A DNA stretch of 64,000 nt from Nodosilinea sp. P-1105. Lineage in GTDB: Bacteria > Cyanobacteriota > Cyanobacteriia > Phormidesmidales > Phormidesmidaceae. The stretch covers positions 155,556 through 219,555 of the forward strand of contig NZ_SMDQ01000001.1 in the NCBI RefSeq assembly GCF_012911975.1, given 5' to 3'. The notes beneath the pieces were generated by a model. It ran no database searches and was not told where the DNA came from. It was given only the letters and a program-made list of their open reading frames with translations. This document shows, one piece after another, positions 27,479 through 34,906 of this stretch (position 1 is the first letter of the stretch; every line of letters begins with the position of its first letter). The position numbers were made by a program, and so were the translations under genes.

Positions 27479-27574
27479 CTAGTACAAAAAGGCAGAAGGC
27501 AGAAAGAAAATCTCACTCATGCAAAGGTTTGAGCTGACGGAAATAGGTGGGTTATTTCTGCCTCTGAGTACTAG
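27479..27574 (+). mobile_element. CTAG-ended MITE, complete copy of about 96 bp
   Basis: The element is bounded by CTAG on both sides. The left end CTAGTACAAAAAGGCAGAA is an imperfect inverted copy of the right end TTCTGCCTCTGAGTACTAG. The middle contains GAGCTGACGGAAATAGGTG, also present at 33490. No coding capacity. The right end resembles the IS630 remnant end at 13078. Confidence 0.75.
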
Positions 27575-27702
27575 TGACTGTTATGAGTCATCGTTGGGCT
27601 GGTCTTAGGCTGAACCGTTGTTGATGAACCAAGACCCTCAGCTCTGTGCTGAGCAGGTTAGCTTCATATTTTTAGCTTCACCTTATTTTATTGAGAGGCG
27701 TT

Positions 27703-28809
27703 ATGCGCGTTGCCCAGGTTACACCGCTGTGGGAACAGGTTCCTCCTTTGGCCTATGGTGGTACAGAGTTGGTCGTGAGTTTGTTAACAGAAGAGTTGGT
27801 GCGGCGGGGGCACCAGGTGACGCTGTTTGCCTCGGGCGATTCGCAGACGCTGGCGTTGTTGGAGCCAGGATGTGAGCAGGCGCTACGCCCCCTGGGAATA
27901 CTACCCCCCGCCTATGAGGGCTACGAGCAACGGCAGTTGGGCCACGTCTTTGGCCACGCCCGCAACTTTGACATCATTCACTCCCATATGGATGCGGCGG
28001 CACTGGCCCACACCCACCGCAGCCTGACGCCAGTGGTGCACACCCTGCATGGGTCGTTTAGCGTTGCCTCTGAACAGAGTTTTGGCCAGCATCGGCGGCA
28101 GAATTTAGTCAGCGTGTCGAACTCTCAGCAGCGGCACGAGTTAGGGCTGAACTATGTGGCCACGGTATACAACGCGATCGCCATTGATCAATTCAATTTT
28201 TATCCCCAGCCCCAAGACCCGCCCTACCTGGCTTTTTTGGGGCGTATGTCAGAAGAGAAAGGCCCTCACCTGGCGATCGCGATCGCCAAGCGCACCGGTT
28301 GGCCGCTGAAGATGGCGGGCAAACTCGATTTTGAAAACCAGGAATTTTTTGACCGTGAGGTGGCCCCCCACATTGATGGCGAGCAAATTATGTACCTTGG
28401 TGAGGTCAGTCAATCGCAGAAAAAAGCCCTGGTAGGCGACGCCACGGCGACGCTGTTCCCAATTACCTGGCCCGAGCCCTTTGGGCTGGTGATGGTTGAA
28501 TCGATGGCCAGCGGCACTCCGGTGATTGCCATGGCCCTGGGTTCGGCTCCGGAGGTGGTGGCCCACGGTAAGACCGGGTTTCTGTGCCGCAGCGTGGAGG
28601 ACTGCGTGGCGGCAGTAGAGCAAACTCACCAAATCAGTCGCCAGACCTGTCGCGACCATGTGGCCCTTAACTTTGGCGTGGGGCGTATGGTAGACGGCTA
28701 TGAGGCGGTGTACCGCAAGGTCATCAACCTGCACCACCGGCCTGCGGGTGAAAGCCGCGATCGCGTCATCAATGTACATCCCCGCCGCCCCAATCTATTG
28801 TCCACTTAA
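27703..28809 (+). CDS. Glycosyltransferase family 4 protein
   Basis: The 368-residue cytosolic glycosyltransferase starts at ATG 27703, behind a GAGAGG ribosome site. A longer TTG start at 27691 is less likely. The GT-B fold shows MRVAQVTPLWEQVPP with YGGTELVVSLL at the N-terminus. The C-terminal half has FLGRMSEEKGPHLAI, and the donor-binding E-x7-E is within PEPFGLVMVESMASGTPVIA. Donor and acceptor cannot be assigned. It is directly upstream of the debranching-type enzyme, which suggests linked carbohydrate metabolism. Confidence 0.92.
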   Translation: MRVAQVTPLWEQVPPLAYGGTELVVSLLTEELVRRGHQVTLFASGDSQTLALLEPGCEQALRPLGILPPAYEGYEQRQLGHVFGHARNFDIIHSHMDAAALAHTHRSLTPVVHTLHGSFSVASEQSFGQHRRQNLVSVSNSQQRHELGLNYVATVYNAIAIDQFNFYPQPQDPPYLAFLGRMSEEKGPHLAIAIAKRTGWPLKMAGKLDFENQEFFDREVAPHIDGEQIMYLGEVSQSQKKALVGDATATLFPITWPEPFGLVMVESMASGTPVIAMALGSAPEVVAHGKTGFLCRSVEDCVAAVEQTHQISRQTCRDHVALNFGVGRMVDGYEAVYRKVINLHHRPAGESRDRVINVHPRRPNLLST

Positions 28810-28910
28810 CCAGGACTCAGCATAAGACAATTCGTTTGGAAAACAATCCCGCTGTCCTGAGGGTAGGTAATGCCCTCCCTCTCTCCGCCTGCCAGATACT
28901 TTTTAAGGAC

Positions 28911-31274
28911 ATGACCATGAGCGAGTCTTCCCATCAGGGCACGCCGGGGGCTGACTTAGCCGCCTCAGCCCTCAATCCTGCTTTCAATAGTGCATCTCTA
29001 AAGTCTCTAAATATTGTCGAAGTGGATGGGCGCACCTTTGCCCCGGCCCAGCAGGTGCCGATTCCCGAGTGGCCCTGCACCACCACCCGGCGACAGCAAC
29101 CGACATTGACCATTAAAGACAACGACCTATTTTTGATTACCGACACCCTAGGCAACATTGCCTGTGGTGACGATCAGGCCGCCTCTAGCTTGGGTTTGTT
29201 TTGCCGCGATACCCGGTATCTCAGCCGCCTGGATCTGCAAGTGGAGGGGCTACCGCCGATTTTGCTCAGCAGCACTTCCCAGCGGGGGTTTGCCCTGTCG
29301 GCCCTCTGCGCCAACCCCTATATTGCCGGAGAGAAGGTCACGGGTCGCGACATTCGGGCCGAGACCATTGGTATTCAGAGGGATCTAGTGCTGCAAGGGG
29401 GTCTGTTCGAGGAGCTGACCCTGACCAACTACAGCACCGAGCCGGTGACGTTTGAGCTCAGCCTCAGCTTTGACGCCGACTTTGCCGACCTGTTTGAGAT
29501 TCGGGGACGGGCACGACAGCACACAGGCACGCTGCTGCGGTCCATTCGCCTACCAGAAAACTCGGCGGCATCGATTCTGGCGCTGCCTGATGACAGCCCG
29601 CCGGGGGAAGAGGACGAACTCACCCTGGCTTACCAGGGGGTAGACCAACTGCTGATGGAGGCGAGAATTCGGTTTTATCAGCGGCCACCCGATCAACTCA
29701 AGGGCCATACGGCGATCTGGCGGGTGGTGCTTCAGCCCCAGGCGACAGAAGTCTTGGGGTACCGGCTGCAGCCCTTTCTCGACAGCCACCCAGCTTCTAC
29801 CGTGAGCCTACCGGCCACCCTGAGCCAGGCGTTGGCAGCAGAAACCATGGAAGAGCAGCAGTGGCGCGAAGGGGTGACCTGCATTCGCACCGACAATCGG
29901 GCCCTGAACCAGATTATCGAACGGGCCGAGCAGGATACTTACCTGCTGGGGCAAACCTTTGGCGATGGCAAGGTGCTGTCGGCGGGCATTCCCTGGTTTG
30001 CCACCCTGTTTGGCCGCGACTCGCTGATTGCGGCGATGCAGACCTTGATGTTTAACCCGGCCCTGGCGCGGCAAACCCTGATGGTGCTGGCCGAGTACCA
30101 GGGCCAAAAAACCGATGACTGGCGGGACGAAGAACCAGGTAAAATTCTCCACGAGCTACGCTTTGGCGAGATGTCGCGCAGTGGCGAGGTACCCCACACC
30201 CCCTACTACGGCACGGTGGATGCCACTCCCCTGTGGCTGATGCTCTATGCCGACTACTACGCCTGGAAGGGCGATCGCACCTTACTCGACCAACTGTGGC
30301 CCCATGCCCTGGCCGCCATGGACTGGATCGATCGCAACCGGTCGCCCACCGGCTATGTCACTTACCTGTGCAAATCGCCGGGGGGGCTGGGCAACCAGGG
30401 GTGGAAGGACTCGGGGGACTGCATGGTGGATGCAGCGGGGAAATTGGCGACGGGGGCGATCGCCCTCTCGGAGGTACAAGGCTATGTCTACGCCGCTAAG
30501 GTGCGACTGGCCCCCCTGGCGGAACTGATGGAGCGACCGGATTTGGGCGATCGCTGGCGGATAGAGGCCCAGGCCCTCAAAAGTCGTTTTGAACAAGACT
30601 TTTGGCTGCCTGACCAGGGCTACATCGCCCTCGCCCTCGACGGAGAGGGCCACCCAGTGGACAGCATTACCTCTAACCCCGGCCACTGCCTGGGGCTGGG
30701 CATTCTCTCGCCAGAAAAAGCCCGCAGTGTGGCAGAGCGCTTGCAGGCCCCCGATATGTTTAGCGGCTGGGGCATTCGCACCCTCAGCAGCAGTTCCCCC
30801 GCGTACAACCCCATGGGCTACCACGTGGGCTCGGTGTGGCCCCACGACAACGGCATCATTGCCGCCGGGCTGCGGGCCTTGGGCTACACCGACCAGGCCC
30901 TGGAAATTGCCCAGGGTATTTTTGACATGACCAGCCTGCAACCCTACCAATGCCCACCGGAGCTGTTTTGCGGCTTTGATCGCACCCCTACCAACCGGCC
31001 CGTGCGCTACCCGGTGGCCTGTTCGCCCCAGGCCTGGGCCACGGGCACGGTGTTTCAGCTGTTGCAGATTATGGTGAACTTGGTGCCCGATGTGGCCAAC
31101 AACTGCCTGCGAATTGTACAGCCGACACTGCCCGCTTCGGTGAGCTACATGGCGATCAACAACTTTAAGGTGGGGCAGACGCTCTTGGATCTGGAGTTTG
31201 AGCGATCGCACGAAGCCACCGCTTGCCGCGTCGTCCGCAAGCGGGGCAACCTGCGGGTAGTAATCGAGGTGTGA
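28911..31274 (+). CDS. Glycogen-debranching-like amylo-alpha-1,6-glucosidase family protein
   Basis: I chose ATG at 28911 because an AAGGA site precedes it by a few bases; this gives 787 residues. An N-terminal beta-rich domain (about 75-290; DLFLITDTLGNI, LGLFCRDTRYLSR) is followed by a six-hairpin catalytic domain. AGIPWFATLFGRDSLIAAMQ, YYGTVDATPLWLMLY and GSVWPHDNGIIAAGL are the conserved acidic-site motifs of this GH15/GH63-like group. Members are found in many bacteria and act on alpha-glucans or related sugars. It forms a likely operon with the glycosyltransferase about 100 bp upstream. Confidence 0.88.
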   Translation: MTMSESSHQGTPGADLAASALNPAFNSASLKSLNIVEVDGRTFAPAQQVPIPEWPCTTTRRQQPTLTIKDNDLFLITDTLGNIACGDDQAASSLGLFCRDTRYLSRLDLQVEGLPPILLSSTSQRGFALSALCANPYIAGEKVTGRDIRAETIGIQRDLVLQGGLFEELTLTNYSTEPVTFELSLSFDADFADLFEIRGRARQHTGTLLRSIRLPENSAASILALPDDSPPGEEDELTLAYQGVDQLLMEARIRFYQRPPDQLKGHTAIWRVVLQPQATEVLGYRLQPFLDSHPASTVSLPATLSQALAAETMEEQQWREGVTCIRTDNRALNQIIERAEQDTYLLGQTFGDGKVLSAGIPWFATLFGRDSLIAAMQTLMFNPALARQTLMVLAEYQGQKTDDWRDEEPGKILHELRFGEMSRSGEVPHTPYYGTVDATPLWLMLYADYYAWKGDRTLLDQLWPHALAAMDWIDRNRSPTGYVTYLCKSPGGLGNQGWKDSGDCMVDAAGKLATGAIALSEVQGYVYAAKVRLAPLAELMERPDLGDRWRIEAQALKSRFEQDFWLPDQGYIALALDGEGHPVDSITSNPGHCLGLGILSPEKARSVAERLQAPDMFSGWGIRTLSSSSPAYNPMGYHVGSVWPHDNGIIAAGLRALGYTDQALEIAQGIFDMTSLQPYQCPPELFCGFDRTPTNRPVRYPVACSPQAWATGTVFQLLQIMVNLVPDVANNCLRIVQPTLPASVSYMAINNFKVGQTLLDLEFERSHEATACRVVRKRGNLRVVIEV

Positions 31275-31340
31275 GGGGGTAGGAGATAATAGATGAGTAG
31301 ATGAAGGGCGCTGCACTATAAACACGTAACGTAATAAAAC

Positions 31341-32111
31341 ATGGAATTAAGGCATCATTCGTTCGAGTTTTACAATATTGCCTTTTTTGGCATCATTCTG
31401 TTTCGATATTTTTTAGTGGCAGGAGTAACTTACTGGTTTTTTTATTCGCCGTGCAGCCAGTCATTTGCAAACCAGACACTGAAGCGTCGCTACCCTTCCT
31501 GGCGCATCATTGGCCACGATATTAAGCTTTCAGTGTTCTCAGCAGCGGTGTTTGCCCTAGCAGCGGCCGTTATTTTCTCCGCCTACCATCAGGGCTTTAC
31601 TCGTCTATATACCGATCCGTATCGCTATGGGCTGTGGTATCTGGGCATAAGCTATGGGGGAGTGCTGATTTTGCAAGATACCTACTTTTACTTTACCCAT
31701 CGGCTCTTTCATCACCCTAGGCTCTTCTCCTGGGTACATCAGGGGCACCATCGATCGCGCTATCCAACTCCCTGGACATCCTTTGCCTTTGACCCAACTG
31801 AGGCAGCGGGGCAATCACTATTTCTAATCGGCATCATTTGTGCCGTTCCCCTACATTTCATCACCTTAATCGCGGTCTTAAGCACCATGACTGTGTGGGC
31901 CGTATTAAATCATCTTGGCACCGATCGCCTACCGGCCTCGTTCCCGCACCACTGGCTAGGGCCGTGGGTGATTGGCCCGGCTCACCACTCTATTCATCAC
32001 CTCAAATATACCGTTCACTATGGGCTTTACTTTACGTTTTGGGATCGCCTGCTGGGCACCCAAGACCCTAGATATACCCAAGCCCTTAGCCATTGTTTGC
32101 CAGATAAGTAG
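31341..32111 (+). CDS. Sterol desaturase / fatty acid hydroxylase superfamily membrane protein
   Basis: The 256-residue integral membrane di-iron enzyme has its histidine boxes in order: HRLFHH (around 130), HQGHH (around 143), and PAHHSIHHLKYTVHYG near the C-terminus. At least four hydrophobic helices surround them. Family members hydroxylate or desaturate lipids, carotenoids or sterols; the substrate is not predictable from sequence. The following transglutaminase-like gene begins 27 bp after the stop, so the two are probably cotranscribed. Confidence 0.88.
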   Translation: MELRHHSFEFYNIAFFGIILFRYFLVAGVTYWFFYSPCSQSFANQTLKRRYPSWRIIGHDIKLSVFSAAVFALAAAVIFSAYHQGFTRLYTDPYRYGLWYLGISYGGVLILQDTYFYFTHRLFHHPRLFSWVHQGHHRSRYPTPWTSFAFDPTEAAGQSLFLIGIICAVPLHFITLIAVLSTMTVWAVLNHLGTDRLPASFPHHWLGPWVIGPAHHSIHHLKYTVHYGLYFTFWDRLLGTQDPRYTQALSHCLPDK

Positions 32112-32138
32112 GTCGCCTAAAAAATACCAGGAGATGTG

Positions 32139-32921
32139 ATGCGACTCAATGCCGGGTGCGAGCTTTTGTTTGAGACAGCGGAACCGACGCCGCTGATTTT
32201 GATGCTGCGATCGCGCGATGGTGATGCCCAGCGGATTATTCAAAACCACCTCCAGTTTGACCCCCAGGTGCCCGTCATCGACTATGCGGATAGCTACGGC
32301 AACCTTTGTCAGCGGCTGGTGGCGCCCCCAGGTCAACTGCGGGTGCGCAGCACCGTCACCGCTGATGTCGCTGACAGCATTGATGTCCAGTTTGGGGCCG
32401 AGTTTGTGCCCGTGCAGGATCTGCCCGCCTACACGCTGCCGTTTCTCTTGCCCAGCCGCTACTGCCAATCAGACCTGATGGCCGATTTAGCCAACGCCAT
32501 TGTGGCTAACATCGAGCCCGCTTACGACCAGGTCGACGCCATCCGCCACTGGATTCATACCCACATCGAGTACCGCTACGACACCAGCGATGCCTCCACC
32601 TCGGCCCTGGAGACCGAGAAAAACCGGGTCGGGGTCTGTCGCGATTTTGTGCACCTTGGCCTCACCCTCTGCCGCAGCCTCGCCATTCCGGCCCGCATGG
32701 TGGTGGGCTACCTCTACGACCTGAAGCCGATGGATCTACATGCCTGGTTTGAGGCTTACGTGGGCGATCGCTGGTACACCTTTGACCCCACCCAGGCAGA
32801 ACCCCGGGGCAATCGGATTATAATCGCCTACGGTCGCGACGCCGCCGACGTGGCCCTGGCTACCCAGTATGGCCCCGTCACGTTAACCGAGATGGAGGTC
32901 TGGGTGCAGGCTACGTCCTAA
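32139..32921 (+). CDS. Transglutaminase-like (Cys-His-Asp) family protein
   Basis: The 260-residue soluble protein starts at ATG 32139; AGGAG lies just upstream and the GTG at 32136 is not needed. An N-terminal beta domain (1-110) precedes the papain-like transglutaminase core. The triad is readable as Cys in RVGVCRDFVHL, His in MDLHAWFEAYV and Asp in WYTFDPTQ. Bacterial members are mostly proteases or peptide-modifying enzymes of unknown target. It follows the sterol-desaturase-like gene closely. Confidence 0.9.
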   Translation: MRLNAGCELLFETAEPTPLILMLRSRDGDAQRIIQNHLQFDPQVPVIDYADSYGNLCQRLVAPPGQLRVRSTVTADVADSIDVQFGAEFVPVQDLPAYTLPFLLPSRYCQSDLMADLANAIVANIEPAYDQVDAIRHWIHTHIEYRYDTSDASTSALETEKNRVGVCRDFVHLGLTLCRSLAIPARMVVGYLYDLKPMDLHAWFEAYVGDRWYTFDPTQAEPRGNRIIIAYGRDAADVALATQYGPVTLTEMEVWVQATS

Positions 32922-33079
32922 TCAATCATTAAACGGCGATTGGTTCAAGCCGATCAATACCCACTAGAATGGAAGGTAACCAAAGCAACAACGCTACACA
33001 TTAGCAAGGCATCCATTCTGGCTGCCCATGAACTAACTTCTAAGACGATTTTTTTAAGTCCTTAACCAGGTAAACGGTC

Positions 33080-33184
33080 ATGGGAAAAGAAAAGAAAGGC
33101 AATAAGGAAGCTAAGAAGCCGAAAGCCGATGCCAGCGATAAAAAGCCGAAGAAAGATCCTAAGCGCTACGACTTTCCCTCATAA
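33080..33184 (+). CDS. Very small lysine-rich protein, 34 residues
   Basis: ATG at 33080 opens MGKEKKGNKEAKKPKA and continues to a KRYDFPS end. Almost half the residues are Lys, with Asp/Ala/Pro between them, so it is likely disordered and could bind nucleic acid or an acidic partner. A weak AGG site lies about 10 bp upstream. The ordered, non-lysine C-terminal motif (RYDFPS) argues for a real small protein rather than chance. Confidence 0.5.
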   Translation: MGKEKKGNKEAKKPKADASDKKPKKDPKRYDFPS

Positions 33185-33582
33185 GTTTCCATAGTCAATC
33201 TACAGAAAGGCAGCTTCCCGCTACCCCCGCTGGGGTGAGCACAATGTGGAAGAAACACATTGAAAGCATAGTATTCACCGAAAGCATGGTATTCACCGGA
33301 CATGTTGTCCTGGTGGTACCTTTCCGTTGGGTCCAGGGCGGTAATGGTTATGCTGGCGCCCCTTTGGCAACGATTATGCTGGCGCCCCTTTGGAGCGACG
33401 ATCCCTGGTCGTAGGCCATTGCTTGCTGTCCGAAGGACATGGGCCGTGCGCAGTCGGCAGAAAGGGAATCCCGCTCTAGGCAGAGGTTTGGGCTGACGGA
33501 AGTAGGTGAGTCATTGCTGCCGTGAAGTACTAGTCTCTAATGGATCCCATTGCAATACCACCCAGCCTGGAGGCTTTCAACT
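33185..33582. other. Repeat-rich spacer upstream of PII-like gene
   Basis: 400 bp without a gene. It holds two tandem copies of an AAAGCATRGTATTCACCG-type unit (around 33265-33300), a 26-bp tandem repeat (TTATGCTGGCGCCCCTTTGG at 33348 and 33374), and a left-truncated CTAG-type MITE (33455-33533). Confidence 0.7.
33455..33533 (+). mobile_element. CTAG-ended MITE, left-truncated copy
   Basis: GGCAGAAAGGGAAT, then GGTTTGGGCTGACGGAAGTAGG and GAGTCATTGCTGCCGTGAAG, then TACTAG parallel the element at 27479-27574 base for base over most of its length. The left CTAG end is missing. Confidence 0.65.
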
Positions 33583-33882
33583 ATGTCATCTTCCCTAGCC
33601 AAAGGAACTCTTGTCACTATCATTGGCGAAGCCGTGCTGCAAAATCGGCTGATCAACTTGCTCACTGAACTTAAGGTCTCTGGCTATACCCTGGTGCCAG
33701 CCCAGGGGGCTGGCAGCCACGGCAGACGTATGGGTGATATTGCTGGCTACAACACCAACATCGAGCTTAAAACCCTGGTCACCGCCGACCTCTCCGATCA
33801 GCTGCTGGAAGCCCTAAAGCCCTTTCAAGACACCCACGCCCTAATTGTCTTTCGCCAAACCGTAGAAGGTCTGTTTGACTAA
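33583..33882 (+). CDS. PII-like small signalling protein
   Basis: A 99-residue protein from ATG 33583, preceded by a GGAGG site. The pattern VTIIGEAVLQNRLINLLTEL, then VSGYTLVPAQGAGSHG, then a beta strand and final ALIVFRQTVEGLF follows the ferredoxin-like PII/PII-like fold. The loop between strands 2 and 3 (GRRMGDIAGYNTN) takes the place of the T-loop and lacks the PII uridylylation tyrosine context. Such proteins (for example SbtB) often sense adenyl nucleotides and regulate a neighbouring transporter, but no transporter lies next to it here. Confidence 0.72.
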   Translation: MSSSLAKGTLVTIIGEAVLQNRLINLLTELKVSGYTLVPAQGAGSHGRRMGDIAGYNTNIELKTLVTADLSDQLLEALKPFQDTHALIVFRQTVEGLFD

Positions 33883-33923
33883 TGATTGAAAGCCGATTGC
33901 AGACGCGACTACAACCATAGCAA

Positions 33924-33989
33924 GTCCAGTTCGAGATCTGGAGTTTTCCCACAGGCAGAGCTCCAGGTCTGGACTTGGATTTGGTTTAG
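33924..33989. repeat. Interspersed repeat (GTCCAGTT...GGTTTAG), copy 2
   Basis: Matches 5603-5668, sharing CCACAGGCAGAGCTCCAGG, CTTGGATT and GGTTTAG, with scattered changes. Confidence 0.8.
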
Positions 33990-33997
33990 TACAGGAA

Positions 33998-34070
33998 GGC
34001 AGAAATATGACCACCGTTGCTGAGGGTGTCAGGTATCAGGTATCAGGAAGGGTTGGCCGACTTATGCCAT
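33998..34070. repeat. Interspersed repeat (AGAAATATGACCACC...GTATCAGG), copy 1
   Basis: Shares AAATATGACCACC, GGTGTCAGG, AGGTATCAGG and GACTTATGCCA-like segments with 55895-55974 and 63492-63573. Confidence 0.78.
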
Positions 34071-34105
34071 AGAGGACTTATGCCATAGAGTAATAGGCCA
34101 GATTA

Positions 34106-34220
34106 CTAGTACTCTGCGGCATAAATAGCCCTGCTAGTCTTAAGCAGCGGAACTCCTAGGATACAGAAAATCCACTTTCTGCCTTCATCCTTCATCCTTC
34201 TGCCTTTGTGTGTGCACTAG
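34106..34220 (-). mobile_element. CTAG-ended MITE, complete inverted copy of about 115 bp
   Basis: Bounded by CTAG at both ends. Read on the minus strand it begins CTAGTGCACACACAAAGGCAG and finishes with GCCGCAGAGTACTAG, matching the inverted-repeat ends of 27479-27574. The middle has AAGGATGAAGGATGAAGGCAG tandems. No coding capacity. Confidence 0.72.
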
Positions 34221-34302
34221 TCCATAAAAACCTGTGGCATCGCTGTCGCTAACTTAACATAGACTAATCATTATCTCCCTAGCGGTTACAGCGGTTCAAT
34301 TT

Positions 34303-34851
34303 GTGCAACAGCCCTTTCCTGAGAAACCTAATCTTGATGCATCCTTGCAGGCAGATTCCGGTCTACAGCGGATCATCACCCATCTCTCTACAACCCTGGA
34401 GAGAGACAGTCTAGTGACCCAAGTTATCCGTGATTTGCGGCAAACCCTCGCCGTGGATCGCGTACTTTTGTATTATTTTTATCGCCAATGGCAAGGGCGT
34501 GTGGCCTTTGAAGCCCTCAGCGATGAGCAATTTTCTATTCTTGGCTCGACCGGGCCAGATGACTGCTTTAACGGCGAATATGCGTCGCTGTACTTAGCTG
34601 GGCGGGTGCGGGCGATCGCTGATATTGACGCTGAACCCATTGCTGACTGTCATCGCGATTTTCTGCGGGATCTGGGGGTTCGGGCCAATTTAGTCGTGCC
34701 GGTTCTAGTTCCCGATGGTCTTTGGGGGTTACTGGTAGCCCACCATTGTCAATCTACCCGGGCCTGGGCAGATGTGGATATTGCCGCCATGCGTCACGGG
34801 GCCGAGACGCTGTCCATGGCTCCCGCCATTCGAGGGACAGTAGAGCCATAG
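34303..34851 (+). CDS. Stand-alone DXCF-type cyanobacteriochrome GAF domain
   Basis: This 182-residue protein is one GAF domain and little else. It carries both cysteines of the DXCF class of cyanobacteriochromes. DDCF (Asp86, Asp87, Cys88, Phe89) is followed 28 residues later by Cys116-His117 in IADCHRDFL, the canonical bilin-attachment motif. VRANLVVPV and GLWGLLVAHHC are also typical. Such domains bind phycocyanobilin or phycoviolobilin and usually respond to blue/green light. No kinase, GGDEF or methyl-accepting output is attached. GTG at 34303 is the only in-frame start; the ribosome site is weak. It is convergent with dnaG. Confidence 0.88.
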   Translation: MQQPFPEKPNLDASLQADSGLQRIITHLSTTLERDSLVTQVIRDLRQTLAVDRVLLYYFYRQWQGRVAFEALSDEQFSILGSTGPDDCFNGEYASLYLAGRVRAIADIDAEPIADCHRDFLRDLGVRANLVVPVLVPDGLWGLLVAHHCQSTRAWADVDIAAMRHGAETLSMAPAIRGTVEP

Positions 34852-34906
34852 GGAATGCCTTTAGGGTTGTGGGGTCTGATGGACTGCGTAGACATCCTCA
34901 TGAGTC

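Larger units (their letters stand above)
26576..27702. other. 1.1-kb intergenic region with two mobile-element relics
   Basis: The first 360 bp are clearly AT-rich with no credible gene; several short frames lack protein character. The rest holds a GTGCATCCCA-type element relic (27045-27222) and a CTAG-ended MITE (27479-27574). A GCTTCGCGTCTAC-type short repeat also occurs near 27030. A long minus frame at 26936-27229 is only a reading through these repeats. Confidence 0.7.
33883..34302. other. Intergenic cluster of three different repeats
   Basis: Three unrelated interspersed repeats lie head to tail: 33924-33989, 33998-34070 and an inverted CTAG MITE at 34106-34220. A 16-bp tandem (GACTTATGCCATAGAG) occurs near 34060-34090. 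No gene is present. The region acts as a repeat landing zone between the PII-like and GAF genes. Confidence 0.75.

Noticed and set aside
27691..27702. TTG start for the glycosyltransferase
   Set aside because: ATG 27703 has a well-placed GAGAGG site and gives the usual family N-terminus.
30282..31325. 347-residue minus-strand frame
   Set aside because: Shadow of the debranching-type gene on the plus strand; no protein character and the opposite strand has clear domains.
33302..33496. 64-residue plus frame
   Set aside because: Made of a 26-bp tandem repeat and a truncated MITE.
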